Shown piece after piece: positions 37,188 through 46,526 of a stretch of 64,000 bases of DNA. The stretch is from Gilvimarinus xylanilyticus (lineage in GTDB: Bacteria > Pseudomonadota > Gammaproteobacteria > Pseudomonadales > Cellvibrionaceae), in assembly GCF_024195295.1 (NCBI RefSeq), contig NZ_JAMFTH010000003.1, positions 7,501 through 71,500 on the forward strand. Reading direction: 5' to 3'. Below the pieces are notes generated by a model. That model was given only the letters and a program-made list of their open reading frames with translations, was not told the DNA's origin and did no database searches. The translations under genes and the position numbers were made by a program. Within the stretch, counting starts at the first letter, position 1; each line of letters begins with the position of its first letter.

Positions 37188-38669
37188 TCAGGCAAACCAG
37201 GGCTCGCGGGCTTTCATAATCAGGGCGGCAGCTCGCTCTTCATCCACGCCTTCGATATCCAGTAACTCATCAATGGCCTGTTCGGCCAGATCTTCCATGG
37301 TTACGATACCGCGGCTGGCCAAAATGACCGCCAGCTCTTTTTCCATACCTTCCATATTCAGAAGGTCGTCGGCCGGGGCGGCGCCCTCCAGCTGCTCTTC
37401 AGACGCCAAAGCTTGAGTCAACAAAGCGTCTTTCGCACGAGCGCGCAATTCTTCGGCCACGTCTTCATCAAAGCCTTCAATGGAGGCGATTTCATCGAGC
37501 GGCACATAAGCCACTTCTTCAATGCTGGTAAAGCCCTCTTCCACCAGCACCTGGGCAACGTCTTCATCCACATCCAGAGCGTTCATAAACACTTGAATAT
37601 AGCCGCCGGTTTCCGCTTCTTGCTTCTCTTCCCACTCGGCGTTACTCATGACGTTGATGTTCCACTGGGTCAAGTCACAAGCCAGGCGCACATTCTGCCC
37701 GCCGCGGCCAATGGCCATCGCCAGGTTTTCTTCGCCAACGGCCAGATCCATTGAGTTGGTATCTTCATCCACCACAATCGACTCGATTTCGGCGGGCGAC
37801 ATCGCATTAATAACGAACTGCGCGGGGTTATCATCCCACAGCACAATATCAACTCGCTCGTTACCTAACTCGTTAGACACTGCCTGGACGCGCGAACCAC
37901 GCATACCGACACACGCGCCTACGGGATCAATACGACCGTCATTAGTGTTAACCGCAATTTTGGCGCGCAGGCCCGGGTCGCGGGCCGCGCCTTTAATCTC
38001 AATAATACCTTCGGAGATTTCCGGCACTTCAATTTTGAACAGCTCGATCAGCATTTCCGGGCAAGAACGGCTCAGAAACAGTTGCGGACCGCGAGCTTCA
38101 GAACGAACCTCTTGTAAGTAGGCACGTACCCGATCACCCATGCGGAAAATTTCACGCCCCACTAATTGATCGCGCGGCAACAGCGCTTCGGCATTGTTGC
38201 CCAAATCGACAATAATGCTGTCGCGAGTCACTTTTTTAACCGTACCGTTAATCAGCTCGCCCACGCGGTCGCGGTATTCGTCGACCATCTGAGCACGTTC
38301 GGCTTCGCGAACTTTCTGCACAATAACCTGTTTGGCGGTTTGCGCCGCGATGCGACCAAAGTCGACATTTTCAATTTTTTCGCGGTGAATGTCCCCCACC
38401 TGCAAAGCGGGATCTACTTCGGCGGCTTCTTCGGTGGTCAACTGGGTGCCCAGCTCGGCCAGCACATCATCGGCCACGACTTCCCAACTGCGGAAAGTTT
38501 CATAGTCCCCCGAGGCACGATCAATATTCACCTCGATGGTAGAATCCTCATCGAAGCGTTTTTTGGTGGCCATAGCCAGCGCACTTTCAATCGCCTCAAA
38601 GATCACATCCTTGTCAACGCCTTTCTCGTTCGAAACGGCATCGGCGACCAGCAAAATTTCTTTGTTCAT
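37188..38669 (-). CDS. nusA: Transcription elongation/termination factor NusA
   Basis: 493 residues. N-terminal RNA-polymerase-binding domain (about 1-130), S1 (about 135-200; [20 protein letters not shown]), two KH domains (about 205-345; [20 protein letters not shown]) and two C-terminal acidic helix-hairpin-helix repeats (about 365-490), the gammaproteobacterial architecture that contacts the alpha subunit. Follows rimP by 40 bases. Confidence 0.98.
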   Translation of the reverse strand: MNKEILLVADAVSNEKGVDKDVIFEAIESALAMATKKRFDEDSTIEVNIDRASGDYETFRSWEVVADDVLAELGTQLTTEEAAEVDPALQVGDIHREKIENVDFGRIAAQTAKQVIVQKVREAERAQMVDEYRDRVGELINGTVKKVTRDSIIVDLGNNAEALLPRDQLVGREIFRMGDRVRAYLQEVRSEARGPQLFLSRSCPEMLIELFKIEVPEISEGIIEIKGAARDPGLRAKIAVNTNDGRIDPVGACVGMRGSRVQAVSNELGNERVDIVLWDDNPAQFVINAMSPAEIESIVVDEDTNSMDLAVGEENLAMAIGRGGQNVRLACDLTQWNINVMSNAEWEEKQEAETGGYIQVFMNALDVDEDVAQVLVEEGFTSIEEVAYVPLDEIASIEGFDEDVAEELRARAKDALLTQALASEEQLEGAAPADDLLNMEGMEKELAVILASRGIVTMEDLAEQAIDELLDIEGVDEERAAALIMKAREPWFA

Positions 38670-38709
38670 GAGCTTGCCTCGTTAACTCCTGTTTCCAATC
38701 GCGCGGCGA

Positions 38710-39165
38710 TCAGAACTGGGGGACTATGTTTGCTTTTTCAATCGATTCAATGGGCAGGAGATACTCTTCGTTATCCACCTGCATCACGACATCCTGATCC
38801 TCAATGCCGCTTAATAAGCCCTTAAATTTGCGCCGTCCATCAAACGGAACCCGCAATTTAACAGCAATAATCTGCCCCTGGTATTGCGCAAACTGCTCCA
38901 GAGTGTAAAGCGGTCGATCCATACCTGGGGATGACACCTCCAGGGTGTACTCGCCCGCAATCGGATCTTCCACATCCATCAAACTGCTTAACTGACGGCT
39001 GACCTGGGCGCAATCTTCAACCTGTACGCCGTCCGCCTTATCGATATACACCCGCAGTACTTTGGTGCGGCCACCGGTGAGATATTCAACCCCCCACAAC
39101 TGGCAGCCCAGCGCATCCACAGCCGGCGCAAACATCGTCGTCAAACGCTCTTCTACAGACGCCAT
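38710..39165 (-). CDS. rimP: Ribosome maturation factor RimP
   Basis: 151 residues, needed for 30S assembly. [28 protein letters not shown]-like segment ([15 protein letters not shown]) and the C-terminal Sm-like domain with [14 protein letters not shown]. The ATG at 39165 ([12 protein letters not shown]) is chosen over an in-frame reading ten residues longer, which lacks family support. First protein gene after the initiator tRNA and its terminators. Confidence 0.96.
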   Translation of the reverse strand: MASVEERLTTMFAPAVDALGCQLWGVEYLTGGRTKVLRVYIDKADGVQVEDCAQVSRQLSSLMDVEDPIAGEYTLEVSSPGMDRPLYTLEQFAQYQGQIIAVKLRVPFDGRRKFKGLLSGIEDQDVVMQVDNEEYLLPIESIEKANIVPQF

Positions 39166-39206
39166 AATGAATCTCCACTGATTGTGCGCCGACACTGCGC
39201 CAGAAA

Positions 39207-39229
39207 CAAAAAATGGGCCATAGGCCCAC
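39207..39229 (-). terminator. Terminator/attenuator just upstream of rimP
   Basis: Minus strand: TGGGCC-TAT-GGCCCA followed by TTTTTTG. It lies about 40 bases before the rimP start and so may act as an attenuator of the rimP-nusA-infB operon, in addition to the tRNA terminator further upstream. Confidence 0.75.
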
Positions 39230-39300
39230 CTTTTAAAACAGTACTACAGTCGCTTCTGCGTACTATCTGCGGCAGTGGCAGACCACTGACTTTCAGATAC

Positions 39301-39321
39301 AAAAAAGCCCCTAGCAGGGGC
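39301..39321 (-). terminator. Terminator of the initiator tRNA transcript
   Basis: Minus strand: GCCCCT-GCT-AGGGGC followed by TTTTTT, about 130 bases after the tRNA 3' end. A good intrinsic terminator. Confidence 0.85.
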
Positions 39322-39451
39322 CCCGAATACGCCATACATCACTGCGGCGCCTGGCTGATAAATCATCAGCCTGTATGGCCAGCTGCTCGCTTGGCCGACC
39401 ACCTGCTGTGGTCACGCGTCAGTGCTTAGCTTAAACCCTAACGCTTAAATT

Positions 39452-39528
<77 letters not shown>

Positions 39529-39570
39529 TCATCAACTCAGTTCTGGGCTTTCCCCTAACCGAGGCCGCGC

Positions 39571-39599
39571 ATTATAGGGAGGCATTTGGGTGTGGTCAA
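39571..39599 (-). promoter_or_regulatory. Sigma-70 promoter of the initiator tRNA
   Basis: Minus strand: TTGACC (39599-39594), 17-base spacer, TATAAT (39576-39571), followed by a GC-rich discriminator (GCGCGG) typical of stringently controlled stable-RNA promoters. About 36 bases before the mature tRNA 5' end. Confidence 0.85.
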
Positions 39600-39702
39600 G
39601 GGTGAATTCACTTTTCTTTTTATAAAGACAGTGGGCTGGATATTTTGCAGACAACCAGAAGAGAATTTAGACAATCGCCGGTTAATTTCCGAAACCGCCC
39701 AG

Positions 39703-39882
39703 CTATACCACCCCATACTGCCAGGCGATCCAATAGCTGACTCCGCTCATCAGGGTTAGCACCAACAGTAAAACCGCGAACAGAGTCCACACCTTAAACG
39801 GCTTGCGCTCTACACGATTCGCTCCCTGGCGCAGGACTTTATCCACTCTCGCCTGATCTTCCGGATTCAACTTACTGGGCAT
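39703..39882 (-). CDS. DUF3094 family small membrane protein
   Basis: 59 residues from the ATG at 39882 (MPSKLNPEDQARVDKVL); five more codons upstream are open. A soluble N-terminus with the family signature PEDQARVDKVL and VERKPFKVW is followed by one membrane helix (about residues 32-52). Function unknown. Probably the last gene of the minus-strand run from the biotin operon. Confidence 0.8.
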   Translation of the reverse strand: MPSKLNPEDQARVDKVLRQGANRVERKPFKVWTLFAVLLLVLTLMSGVSYWIAWQYGVV

Positions 39883-39984
39883 GGCTCGACCTCTCACATT
39901 ATTCTTAAACGTGAGAGTAACAACAAAACAAAATGGGGGGAATAAGGGAAGTAATGCGAGGGCGCAAACAAACGAGCAAAAATT

Positions 39985-40854
39985 TTAGGCGCGTTGATCC
40001 AGTAGCGCACCGCTATTAATCGGCGGCTCCACCACCCCGATATCGATAAGCTGGCGGTTAATATCGATATTGCGATTGACAATGTCGGCGGTAACGCGGG
40101 CCGCCTCTGCAAGCCGCTCGCGCTCATCGTCTTTATCGCTGTCGCCCGACTCGGCCCGAACGGGCTGCGTGCTCTCATCCGGACTGTTTTCAGCTTGGCG
40201 CCGCTCGCGCGACTGTTCGGATTCGGCCTGCTCCGCGCGGCGCTCTTCCCGAGCCTGTTCGGCTATTTCGACGCGCGCTTGCGCCTCAAGCTGAGCGGCC
40301 TGAGCCGCCACTTGGCGATCCTGCCCCGAGGGCTCGGCGGGCGCCATGGCGGCACGACGTATCTGCTGAGCTTTTTCCAGGGTTGCCTGAGGATCTCCGG
40401 GCACCGGGCTGGTATCGACATTAACTTCGCCCGAGGTGGCGTAATTAATGCCATCGGGGCCGCGGGTGTATTCATAGGTAGGCGCGCCGGCATGCACACC
40501 ACCCACAGCTGCATGGGCGCGCTCGTGGGCGCGAACCTCGCGGTCGCGGGCGGCCAATTCGCGCACCTGCTCGCGCTCTAGCTCTTGCTGTTTTTGTTCA
40601 GCCGCTTCGGCATTTTTACCCGATACCGCCCCTGGCGCGCGATCTTCGCCGCGGGTGCGCTCGCGCTCTTCCACTTCACCTGGGCGATCATCCGGCGAGC
40701 GACGATTTTCCCCTCGGGCTCCGGCAGCGCCCTCTTCCAAGGCTTTGAAGCTCGAGCTTTTTAATTCGGTATTTTCCTCTCCCACGGCCTGACGGCCAAG
40801 CGGTGCAAAAGGCACCACGGCATTGGCAAAGTTCGAGGGAAAGGAGTTAATCAC
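39985..40854 (-). CDS. SprA-related putative metalloprotease
   Basis: 289 residues. The central part (about 105-190) carries the SprA-family core: RDREVRAHERAHAAVGG (an HExxH-like zinc motif, HERAH), then YEYTRGPDGINYATSGEVNV and DPQATLEKAQQIRRAAMAP. The N-terminal 100 residues are disordered and charged, and the C-terminal part is an Ala/Glu/Gln/Arg-rich helix. No signal peptide. Activity has not been established for the family, so protease is a motif-based name. Starts nine bases after the flagellar-rod-like gene. Confidence 0.82.
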   Translation of the reverse strand: MINSFPSNFANAVVPFAPLGRQAVGEENTELKSSSFKALEEGAAGARGENRRSPDDRPGEVEERERTRGEDRAPGAVSGKNAEAAEQKQQELEREQVRELAARDREVRAHERAHAAVGGVHAGAPTYEYTRGPDGINYATSGEVNVDTSPVPGDPQATLEKAQQIRRAAMAPAEPSGQDRQVAAQAAQLEAQARVEIAEQAREERRAEQAESEQSRERRQAENSPDESTQPVRAESGDSDKDDERERLAEAARVTADIVNRNIDINRQLIDIGVVEPPINSGALLDQRA

Positions 40855-40862
40855 GGCAGACC

Positions 40863-41093
40863 TCAGGCCTTAATATCCAACAGGGTCCCCATAGTCTCGT
40901 TAGCGGTTTCTAACACCCGCGCCGAGCTATCAAACACCTGCTGCTGAACCTGCATATTGACCAGAGGCTCGGCCAGGCTTTGCGAGGTATCGCCGGCCGC
41001 CGCCTGATTGATTTGCTGCGCCGACTGGGTGATTTCGGCCCGCGAACTCTGCATACCAATAAGGCTCTGGTTTACCACTGAACCTACATCCAC
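40863..41093 (-). CDS. Short flagellar-rod/hook-like protein of unknown function
   Basis: 76 residues. The C-terminus EPLVNMQVQQQVFDSSARVL...MGTLLDI resembles the C-terminal helix of FlgF/FlgG-type axial proteins, and the N-terminal part (NQSLIGMQSSRAEITQSAQQ) resembles their N-terminal helix, but the whole beta domain between is absent. The start chosen is GTG at 41093, since GGAGG (41103-41099) lies five bases before it; a TTG at 41153 would give 20 extra residues without a ribosome site. No flagellar operon is nearby. Related short proteins stand beside SprA-like genes in pseudomonads. Confidence 0.72.
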   Translation of the reverse strand: MDVGSVVNQSLIGMQSSRAEITQSAQQINQAAAGDTSQSLAEPLVNMQVQQQVFDSSARVLETANETMGTLLDIKA

Positions 41094-41200
41094 AATAACC
41101 TCCACGGCTAAAATAGCGACACTGATCTTTATTTTAGCGCCAAAGGCGTACAAAAAACAATCAAAGTATCCGCCTGCTAAGACTGTCTTGGCACTAAAAC

Positions 41201-41896
41201 TTAGGGCTTATAGCCAGCGGGCACTAACGAAGACAGATCCAGGTAGCGAGCAAGCTCGGGGGCTTCGCCGCCGTCACAGAAAGGCACCACCCCCAAACAG
41301 GGGGCCTGCAACCAGTGGCGCAGGGTATCGATGTTCTCTTCGGCGCGCGCAGCCTGGGGGTCTATCCCATTGGCGACCCAGCCTGCCAGAGGCAAGCCAT
41401 CGGCGCGAATTGCCTCGGCGCTGAGCAGGGCGTGATTAATACACCCCAACCTCACCCCCACCACTAAGATCACCGGCAGCTTAAGCGCCACGGCCAAATC
41501 AGCCAGGGTTTCGCGTTCATTTAACGGCACCCGCCAACCACCGGCCCCCTCGACCAGCGCAAACTCGGCGCCCGCCGATAAGGTGTCGCGCACCGGTGGC
41601 AAAAGTTCTGCCACACTCAGGCTTACCCCTTTCTCGGCGGCGGCAATGTGGGGCGCGATGGGCGGTGCCAGGGCTACCGGATTCACCTGGGAATAGTCGA
41701 GCGGCGGTTCGCACTGCGCCTGCAAGCGCAGTGCATCGTCGTTGCGTAGCCCCTCGGCGCTTTCCTCACAACCGGCCGCCACAGGCTTGACCCCGGCAGT
41801 GGTCAAACCCCGCTGCCTCGCGGCGTACAAAAGCGCGGCGGCTATGCGAGTTTTGCCCACATCGGTATCGGTTCCGGCAATAAAGTAATGATTCAT
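41201..41896 (-). CDS. bioD: Dethiobiotin synthetase
   Basis: 231 residues. ATP-dependent ring closure of DAPA with CO2 to dethiobiotin. N-terminal P-loop YFIAGTDTDVGKTRIAAALL, KPVAAGCEE, VEGAGGWRVPLNE and GWVANGIDP are all present. Overlaps the end of bioHC by four bases (ATGA); last gene of bioB-bioF-bioHC-bioD. Confidence 0.97.
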   Translation of the reverse strand: MNHYFIAGTDTDVGKTRIAAALLYAARQRGLTTAGVKPVAAGCEESAEGLRNDDALRLQAQCEPPLDYSQVNPVALAPPIAPHIAAAEKGVSLSVAELLPPVRDTLSAGAEFALVEGAGGWRVPLNERETLADLAVALKLPVILVVGVRLGCINHALLSAEAIRADGLPLAGWVANGIDPQAARAEENIDTLRHWLQAPCLGVVPFCDGGEAPELARYLDLSSLVPAGYKP

Positions 41897-43443
41897 GGCA
41901 CGGTTTTACTCGCTTGCAGATAGGTCACTTGATAGCTGGCGGGCAACCCCTCGGGAACCCGAAAAGCCTCGTAGGCGGACTCGAGCGCCCGCAGACGCTG
42001 GCGACCGGTTAAACCGCGCGGCGCCCCCGCGTTAAGATTGTGCGCCCCCAAGTCTTTGAGCTCGCGGGCAATGTGACGAAAACTGGGGGCATAGATAACT
42101 TCTGTTTCGGTGTGCCAGCGAATATTGGTAAAGCCTGCAGCCTCTAGCGCCTGCGCCAAAAGGCCGACAGGATAGAAGCGGTTGACGTGGACATAGCCAT
42201 CCGCCCGCTGCCAGGCCTGGCGCAACTCTGCCAGAGTACCTTCATCCAAGGTGGCCAGGTATAAACGACCATTGCCATCCAATACGCGATACAACTCACA
42301 GGCCAGGGCCATCAGGTCCTCACACCACTGCACCGCCAAGCTGGAATAGATCAAATCGACCGAATTCGAAGGCAGGGGCATTGCTTCCAGATCGGCGCAC
42401 ACCCAATGATCGACATCGCGGTGATGCTGGCGCGCGTAGCTCAACATCCCTTGGGCCAAATCCAGCGCGGTTAGCTCTTGCGCCTGGGTTCTATCTTTTA
42501 GGTGGGGCAGAAAATAGCCCGTGCCACAGCCCGCATCCAATACCCGGCAGGCGCGCGAATCAATTGCGGATAGTAAGCGCTCACCCACTCGCTTCTGTAG
42601 GCGTGCCGCCGATTCATAACTGGGGGCGGCCTTACTGAACGACCGCGCAATACGCGCTTTGTCCAATTGTTTACCCGCCGGGCGAACAAAATCACTGATC
42701 AGTTTTACGACCGCACTAGGCTGATCCCAATGGAGGCAATGGCTGGCCTCCGCGACCAAACGGCTCTGCTGATCGGGCTTATTATTCCAAAACTCACCGC
42801 AAGCGGCGGGGACCAGCCCATCGTTGGCGGCGTAAATGTGCAGGCCCGGCACTTTCAGGCTCTCGGCTCGGGCGCGAAAATCCGTCGCCGCCAGATACGC
42901 CAAGGCCTCGCTCCACTCAGTTTGTCTGCCAGCAGCATCTGCGGCCACACGCTGGCGCATAGTGCGAACCAGCGGCCTCTCGGCCCGGCTACCCTGAGCC
43001 ACCAGCGCGCAAAACTGCTTGAGCGTTGCCTCTGGCTGTTGGGCAAATCCACGATTAAAGCCACGGTTCACCCGCGAGTCCATCGCCTGCGGCCAATCGC
43101 CGTCGGCGACAAACTTAGGGTTGGTGGCCAGGGTCACCAAAGAGGCCACTCGCTCGGGGTGACTGAGCGCAAAATCCAGCGCGAGCGCCCCGCCCAGGGA
43201 CCAGCCGATTAGATAGACTTGTGCGGGTAACTCCCGAGCCAAAACAGCGATAAATGCGTCGGCGTCGAAATCGGCATCGACCTCGCCAAACCCCGGAATA
43301 TCGACACTCCAAACCTCGCCCAGCTCACGCAGAGGCTGCACAAAAGGCTCCATTGAGCGATGGTCAAAACCCCACCCGTGCAATAACACCAAAGGAATAT
43401 CACCGGCGGAGCCTAGCGGCGAATAGCGCTGATACTGGAGCAT
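41893..43443 (-). CDS. bioHC: Bifunctional BioH-BioC: pimeloyl-ACP methyl esterase fused to malonyl-ACP methyltransferase
   Basis: 516 residues joining the two ends of the pimelate-making detour. The N-terminal half (about 1-255) is an alpha/beta hydrolase with LHGWGF, nucleophile S82 in GWSLGG and the catalytic histidine in ASHCLHWDQ. The C-terminal half (about 262-516) is a SAM methyltransferase with ARSFSKAAPSYE, VLDAGCGTGYF near 303 and the DLIYSSLAVQWCEDL motif. BioC methylates malonyl-ACP to start, BioH removes the methyl at the end. Such a fusion is known in Saccharophagus and relatives. Overlaps bioF by one base. Confidence 0.95.
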   Translation of the reverse strand: MLQYQRYSPLGSAGDIPLVLLHGWGFDHRSMEPFVQPLRELGEVWSVDIPGFGEVDADFDADAFIAVLARELPAQVYLIGWSLGGALALDFALSHPERVASLVTLATNPKFVADGDWPQAMDSRVNRGFNRGFAQQPEATLKQFCALVAQGSRAERPLVRTMRQRVAADAAGRQTEWSEALAYLAATDFRARAESLKVPGLHIYAANDGLVPAACGEFWNNKPDQQSRLVAEASHCLHWDQPSAVVKLISDFVRPAGKQLDKARIARSFSKAAPSYESAARLQKRVGERLLSAIDSRACRVLDAGCGTGYFLPHLKDRTQAQELTALDLAQGMLSYARQHHRDVDHWVCADLEAMPLPSNSVDLIYSSLAVQWCEDLMALACELYRVLDGNGRLYLATLDEGTLAELRQAWQRADGYVHVNRFYPVGLLAQALEAAGFTNIRWHTETEVIYAPSFRHIARELKDLGAHNLNAGAPRGLTGRQRLRALESAYEAFRVPEGLPASYQVTYLQASKTVP

Positions 43444-44621
43444 TAGTCGCCCACCTCGGACTGCCCCCGAGCAAGGGCGACCAGCAGGCCATCCACCTGA
43501 GCCTCGCTGTGGGCCGCACTTAGCGTTACTCGCAAGCGAGCACTGCCCTCGGGCACGGTGGGCGGGCGAATGGCGCTCACCCAGTAACCCTGCTCGCGCA
43601 GCGCCTGCGACAAGGCCAGGGCCTTGGCATCGTCACCCACCAAAATTGGCTGAATGGCGGTGGGCGAGTCCATCAACGTCAGCCCTGCCGCTTGGGCGCC
43701 GCGGCGAAAACGCGCAATAAGTGCCTGTAAATGAGTGCGTCGCCAGCTCTCGCGGCAAATCAGCTGCAGGCTTTTGCGACTGGCGGCCGCGACCGCCGGT
43801 GGCAAAGCGGTGGTGTAAATATAGCTGCGGGAAAGCTGAATCAGGGTTTCGATAAGCGCCTCGGAACCGGCGACAAAGGCGCCAAAGCTGCCCACCGCCT
43901 TGCCCAAAGTGCCCATTAATACCGGCACCTCGTTCTGGCCGAGACCGTAATGCTGCAAGACACCGCCGCCGGTTTCACCCAGACAGCCAAAGCCGTGAGC
44001 GTCATCCACCATCAGCCAGGCGTTGTGTTCGGCGGCCAGCGCCGCCTGTTGGGGTAAAGGCGCCAAATCGCCATCCATACTGAAAACCCCATCCACCACC
44101 ACCAGAGATTTAACGGCCTGAGCACTCAGACTTAACTGGCGCTGAAGCGAGTCGAGGTCATTGTGCTGAAAGCGCCGCAAGCGGGCGCCGCTTTGCAAGC
44201 CGGCATCCAGCAAGGAGGCGTGATTGAGACGATCTTCAATCACCGCATCACCCTTGCCCACCAAAGCGGTAATCGCCCCCAGATTCGCCATAAACCCGGT
44301 AGAGAACACCAGCGCGCGCTCGCGGCCGCAAAAAGCCGCCAGCTCTTGCTCTAATTTATGGTGCTCGTCACTGTGGCCGCACACCAGATGTGAGGCGCCG
44401 CTGCCGACGCCCCAGTGTTGCGCGGCATCGGCCATGGCCTCGCGCATATCGGGATGATTGGCGAGCCCCAAATAATCATTGCTGCAAAACGCGGTGTAGG
44501 GGCGCCCGTCTACCACCAACTCTGGCCCCTGGGGGGCGCCAATCTCGGGGCGGGAGCGATAGCGGTGCTGTTGGCGGCGCTCGGAAAGCACCGCCTGCAG
44601 GTGTTGCTGGAAGGGGTTCAT
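43443..44621 (-). CDS. bioF: 8-amino-7-oxononanoate synthase
   Basis: 392 residues. PLP enzyme that condenses pimeloyl-ACP with L-alanine. [46 protein letters not shown] and the PLP lysine in [14 protein letters not shown] (about residue 240) are present. Six bases after bioB. Confidence 0.97.
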   Translation of the reverse strand: MNPFQQHLQAVLSERRQQHRYRSRPEIGAPQGPELVVDGRPYTAFCSNDYLGLANHPDMREAMADAAQHWGVGSGASHLVCGHSDEHHKLEQELAAFCGRERALVFSTGFMANLGAITALVGKGDAVIEDRLNHASLLDAGLQSGARLRRFQHNDLDSLQRQLSLSAQAVKSLVVVDGVFSMDGDLAPLPQQAALAAEHNAWLMVDDAHGFGCLGETGGGVLQHYGLGQNEVPVLMGTLGKAVGSFGAFVAGSEALIETLIQLSRSYIYTTALPPAVAAASRKSLQLICRESWRRTHLQALIARFRRGAQAAGLTLMDSPTAIQPILVGDDAKALALSQALREQGYWVSAIRPPTVPEGSARLRVTLSAAHSEAQVDGLLVALARGQSEVGD

Positions 44622-44627
44622 GGGCCG

Positions 44628-45689
44628 TTAGTTAGCCGCGTTGTAAAAGAACTTGTCGTTGTGCGCCGCTTCCAGATTGGCGGCGATGTCAGCTTCTACC
44701 GCCTCGTCATCGCCGTGTACGTGACGCTCTTCGGGTTTGATCCCCAGGCGGGCGAACAGCTGCATATCCTTGTTCGCTTCGGGGTTGGCGGTGGTAAGCA
44801 ATTTTTCGCCGTAGAAAATAGAGTTGGCCCCGGCAAAGAATGCCATGGCCTGCATTTCATCGCTCATCTCTTCGCGCCCGGCGGACAGACGCACATGGGA
44901 CTGCGGCATGAGAATACGAGCGGCGGCAATGGTGCGAATAAAGTCGATGGGGTCCAAATCCGCTTCTGTTTCCAGCGGCGTTCCCTCAACTTTAACCAGC
45001 ATATTAATCGGCACCGATTCCGGGTGATCGGGCATATTGGCCAACTGCTGCAGTAATCCCGCGCGGTCACCGGCCTCTTCGCCCATACCCACGATGCCAC
45101 CACAGCAGACTTTCATGCCCGCCGAGCGCACATTGGCCAGGGTGTCTAAACGATCTTGATAAGTGCGGGTGGTGATAATTTCGCCGTAGAACTCGGGCGA
45201 GGTATCCAGATTGTGGTTGTAGTAATCAAGGCCAGCATCGGCCAGCTCACGGGCCTGGGTTTCGTCTAGCATGCCTAAGGTCATGCAAGTTTCCAGGCCC
45301 ATGGATTTAACTTCGCTCACCATTTTGGTGACATAGGGCATGTCCTTACCCCGGGGCGAGCGCCAGGCGGCGCCCATACAAAAACGGGTGGCGCCATTGG
45401 CTTTGGCGGCGCGGGCCTCTTCCACCACTTTTTCTACCGCCATCAGCTTTTCTTTTTCCAGCCCGGTATCGTAGCGCGCGCTCTGCGGGCAGTAGGCACA
45501 GTCTTCGGGGCAGGCGCCGGTTTTAATCGAGCACAGTGTGCTGACCTGTACTTCATTAGCGTTAAAGTGGGCGCGGTGTACGGTTTGCGCCTGAAACAAT
45601 AAATCGTTAAACGGCAGGGCCAGCAAATTCAAAATTTCCTGACGCGACCAATCGTGGCGCAGAGCGGGGGCAGATACAGATGCGTTCAT
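44628..45689 (-). CDS. bioB: Biotin synthase
   Basis: 353 residues. Radical-SAM enzyme that inserts sulfur into dethiobiotin. The radical-SAM cysteines are C60, C64 and C67 in [14 protein letters not shown]; the auxiliary 2Fe-2S ligands are in the usual places ([20 protein letters not shown]). First gene of the operon, behind a promoter that overlaps a BirA-type operator. Confidence 0.98.
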   Translation of the reverse strand: MNASVSAPALRHDWSRQEILNLLALPFNDLLFQAQTVHRAHFNANEVQVSTLCSIKTGACPEDCAYCPQSARYDTGLEKEKLMAVEKVVEEARAAKANGATRFCMGAAWRSPRGKDMPYVTKMVSEVKSMGLETCMTLGMLDETQARELADAGLDYYNHNLDTSPEFYGEIITTRTYQDRLDTLANVRSAGMKVCCGGIVGMGEEAGDRAGLLQQLANMPDHPESVPINMLVKVEGTPLETEADLDPIDFIRTIAAARILMPQSHVRLSAGREEMSDEMQAMAFFAGANSIFYGEKLLTTANPEANKDMQLFARLGIKPEERHVHGDDEAVEADIAANLEAAHNDKFFYNAAN

Positions 45690-45757
45690 AATAATTCCAT
45701 CGGTTGGTGCGCTCGCCCTGGCAACAGGCCGCGCAACTGCTAATCTCGGTGGGGACT

Positions 45758-45785
45758 ATCATAAAGGCGGCGGCGGCGCTGTCAA
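45758..45785 (-). promoter_or_regulatory. Sigma-70 promoter of the biotin operon
   Basis: Minus strand: TTGACA (45785-45780, perfect -35), 16-base spacer, TATGAT (45763-45758). The -35 lies inside one half of the BirA-type operator. Transcription would start about 60 bases before bioB. Confidence 0.7.
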
Positions 45786-45811
45786 CCTGGAAAAGGATTT
45801 TTGGTTAACAA
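45779..45811. promoter_or_regulatory. BirA-type biotin operator between bioB and comF
   Basis: CTGTCAACC (45779-45787), 15-base spacer, GGTTAACAA (45803-45811): an inverted repeat with seven of nine positions symmetric, matching the BirA operator form TTGTAAACC-N15/16-GGTTTACAA. It covers the bioB -35 box on one side and abuts the comF GTG on the other. Confidence 0.75.
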
Positions 45812-46483
45812 GTGTTTTTGCAGCAATTTTGCCTACTCTGTCATCAGCCCAGCAAGCGGCGCTTGTGCCCGCACTGTGAGACGATGCTGGCGCAGTTACA
45901 AGCCCAACCGCAATTTAGCTGTCAGCTGTGCGCTCTACCTCTGACAAGCAACAGCGACTACTGCGGTCAGTGCCTCGCGCACCCGCCGGATTTTACGCAC
46001 ACCCTGGCCTGCTTTTACTACCAATTCCCCCTCGACTACCTGATCGGCCGATTTAAGTTTGAGCGCTGTCTGGCCAGCGCCTACTGGTTGGGCAAGGCTT
46101 TTGAGGACCACTTGCGCCAGCATCACGCCCGCGCCGACCTTATAGTCCCCGTGCCCATGCACTGGCGGGGTTTAGTCAGACGCGGCCTGGATCAAACCCT
46201 GTGGCTGGGCCGGGCCGCATCGCGGGCCAGCGGCGCACCCTTGGCGCCCAAGCTGTTGCAAAAAACCCGGCACTCAACGCCCCTGCACGGCCTAAGCCGC
46301 CAAGAGCGGGCCCGGACTATTCGCGGCATTTACCGCGCCCGGCCCCTGCAAGGGCAGCATGTGGCTTTGGTGGATGATATTGTCACCACCACAACCACCG
46401 CCCGCACCCTGAGTCGGCTGCTGCGCAAAGCCGGCGCCGCCTCGGTACAAATTTGGGCGCTGGCGCGCACGCCAGAGCACTAA
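45812..46483 (+). CDS. ComF-family phosphoribosyltransferase-like protein
   Basis: 223 residues. The N-terminal zinc-ribbon has two CxxC pairs (FCLLCHQPS; LCPHC; CQLCALPL; YCGQC). The C-terminal phosphoribosyltransferase-type domain has the PRPP-loop motif VALVDDIVTTTTTART. ComF proteins help take up or process DNA in competent bacteria (GntX in E. coli is a relative). GTG at 45812 is the first start after an in-frame stop (45806-45808) and sits directly against the BirA operator; AAGGA lies about 15 bases before it. Divergent from bioB. Confidence 0.9.
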   Translation: MFLQQFCLLCHQPSKRRLCPHCETMLAQLQAQPQFSCQLCALPLTSNSDYCGQCLAHPPDFTHTLACFYYQFPLDYLIGRFKFERCLASAYWLGKAFEDHLRQHHARADLIVPVPMHWRGLVRRGLDQTLWLGRAASRASGAPLAPKLLQKTRHSTPLHGLSRQERARTIRGIYRARPLQGQHVALVDDIVTTTTTARTLSRLLRKAGAASVQIWALARTPEH

Positions 46484-46526
46484 ACCCGTACAATGTCGCT
46501 TTCACTCAGCGGATAGCGATGGTTTT

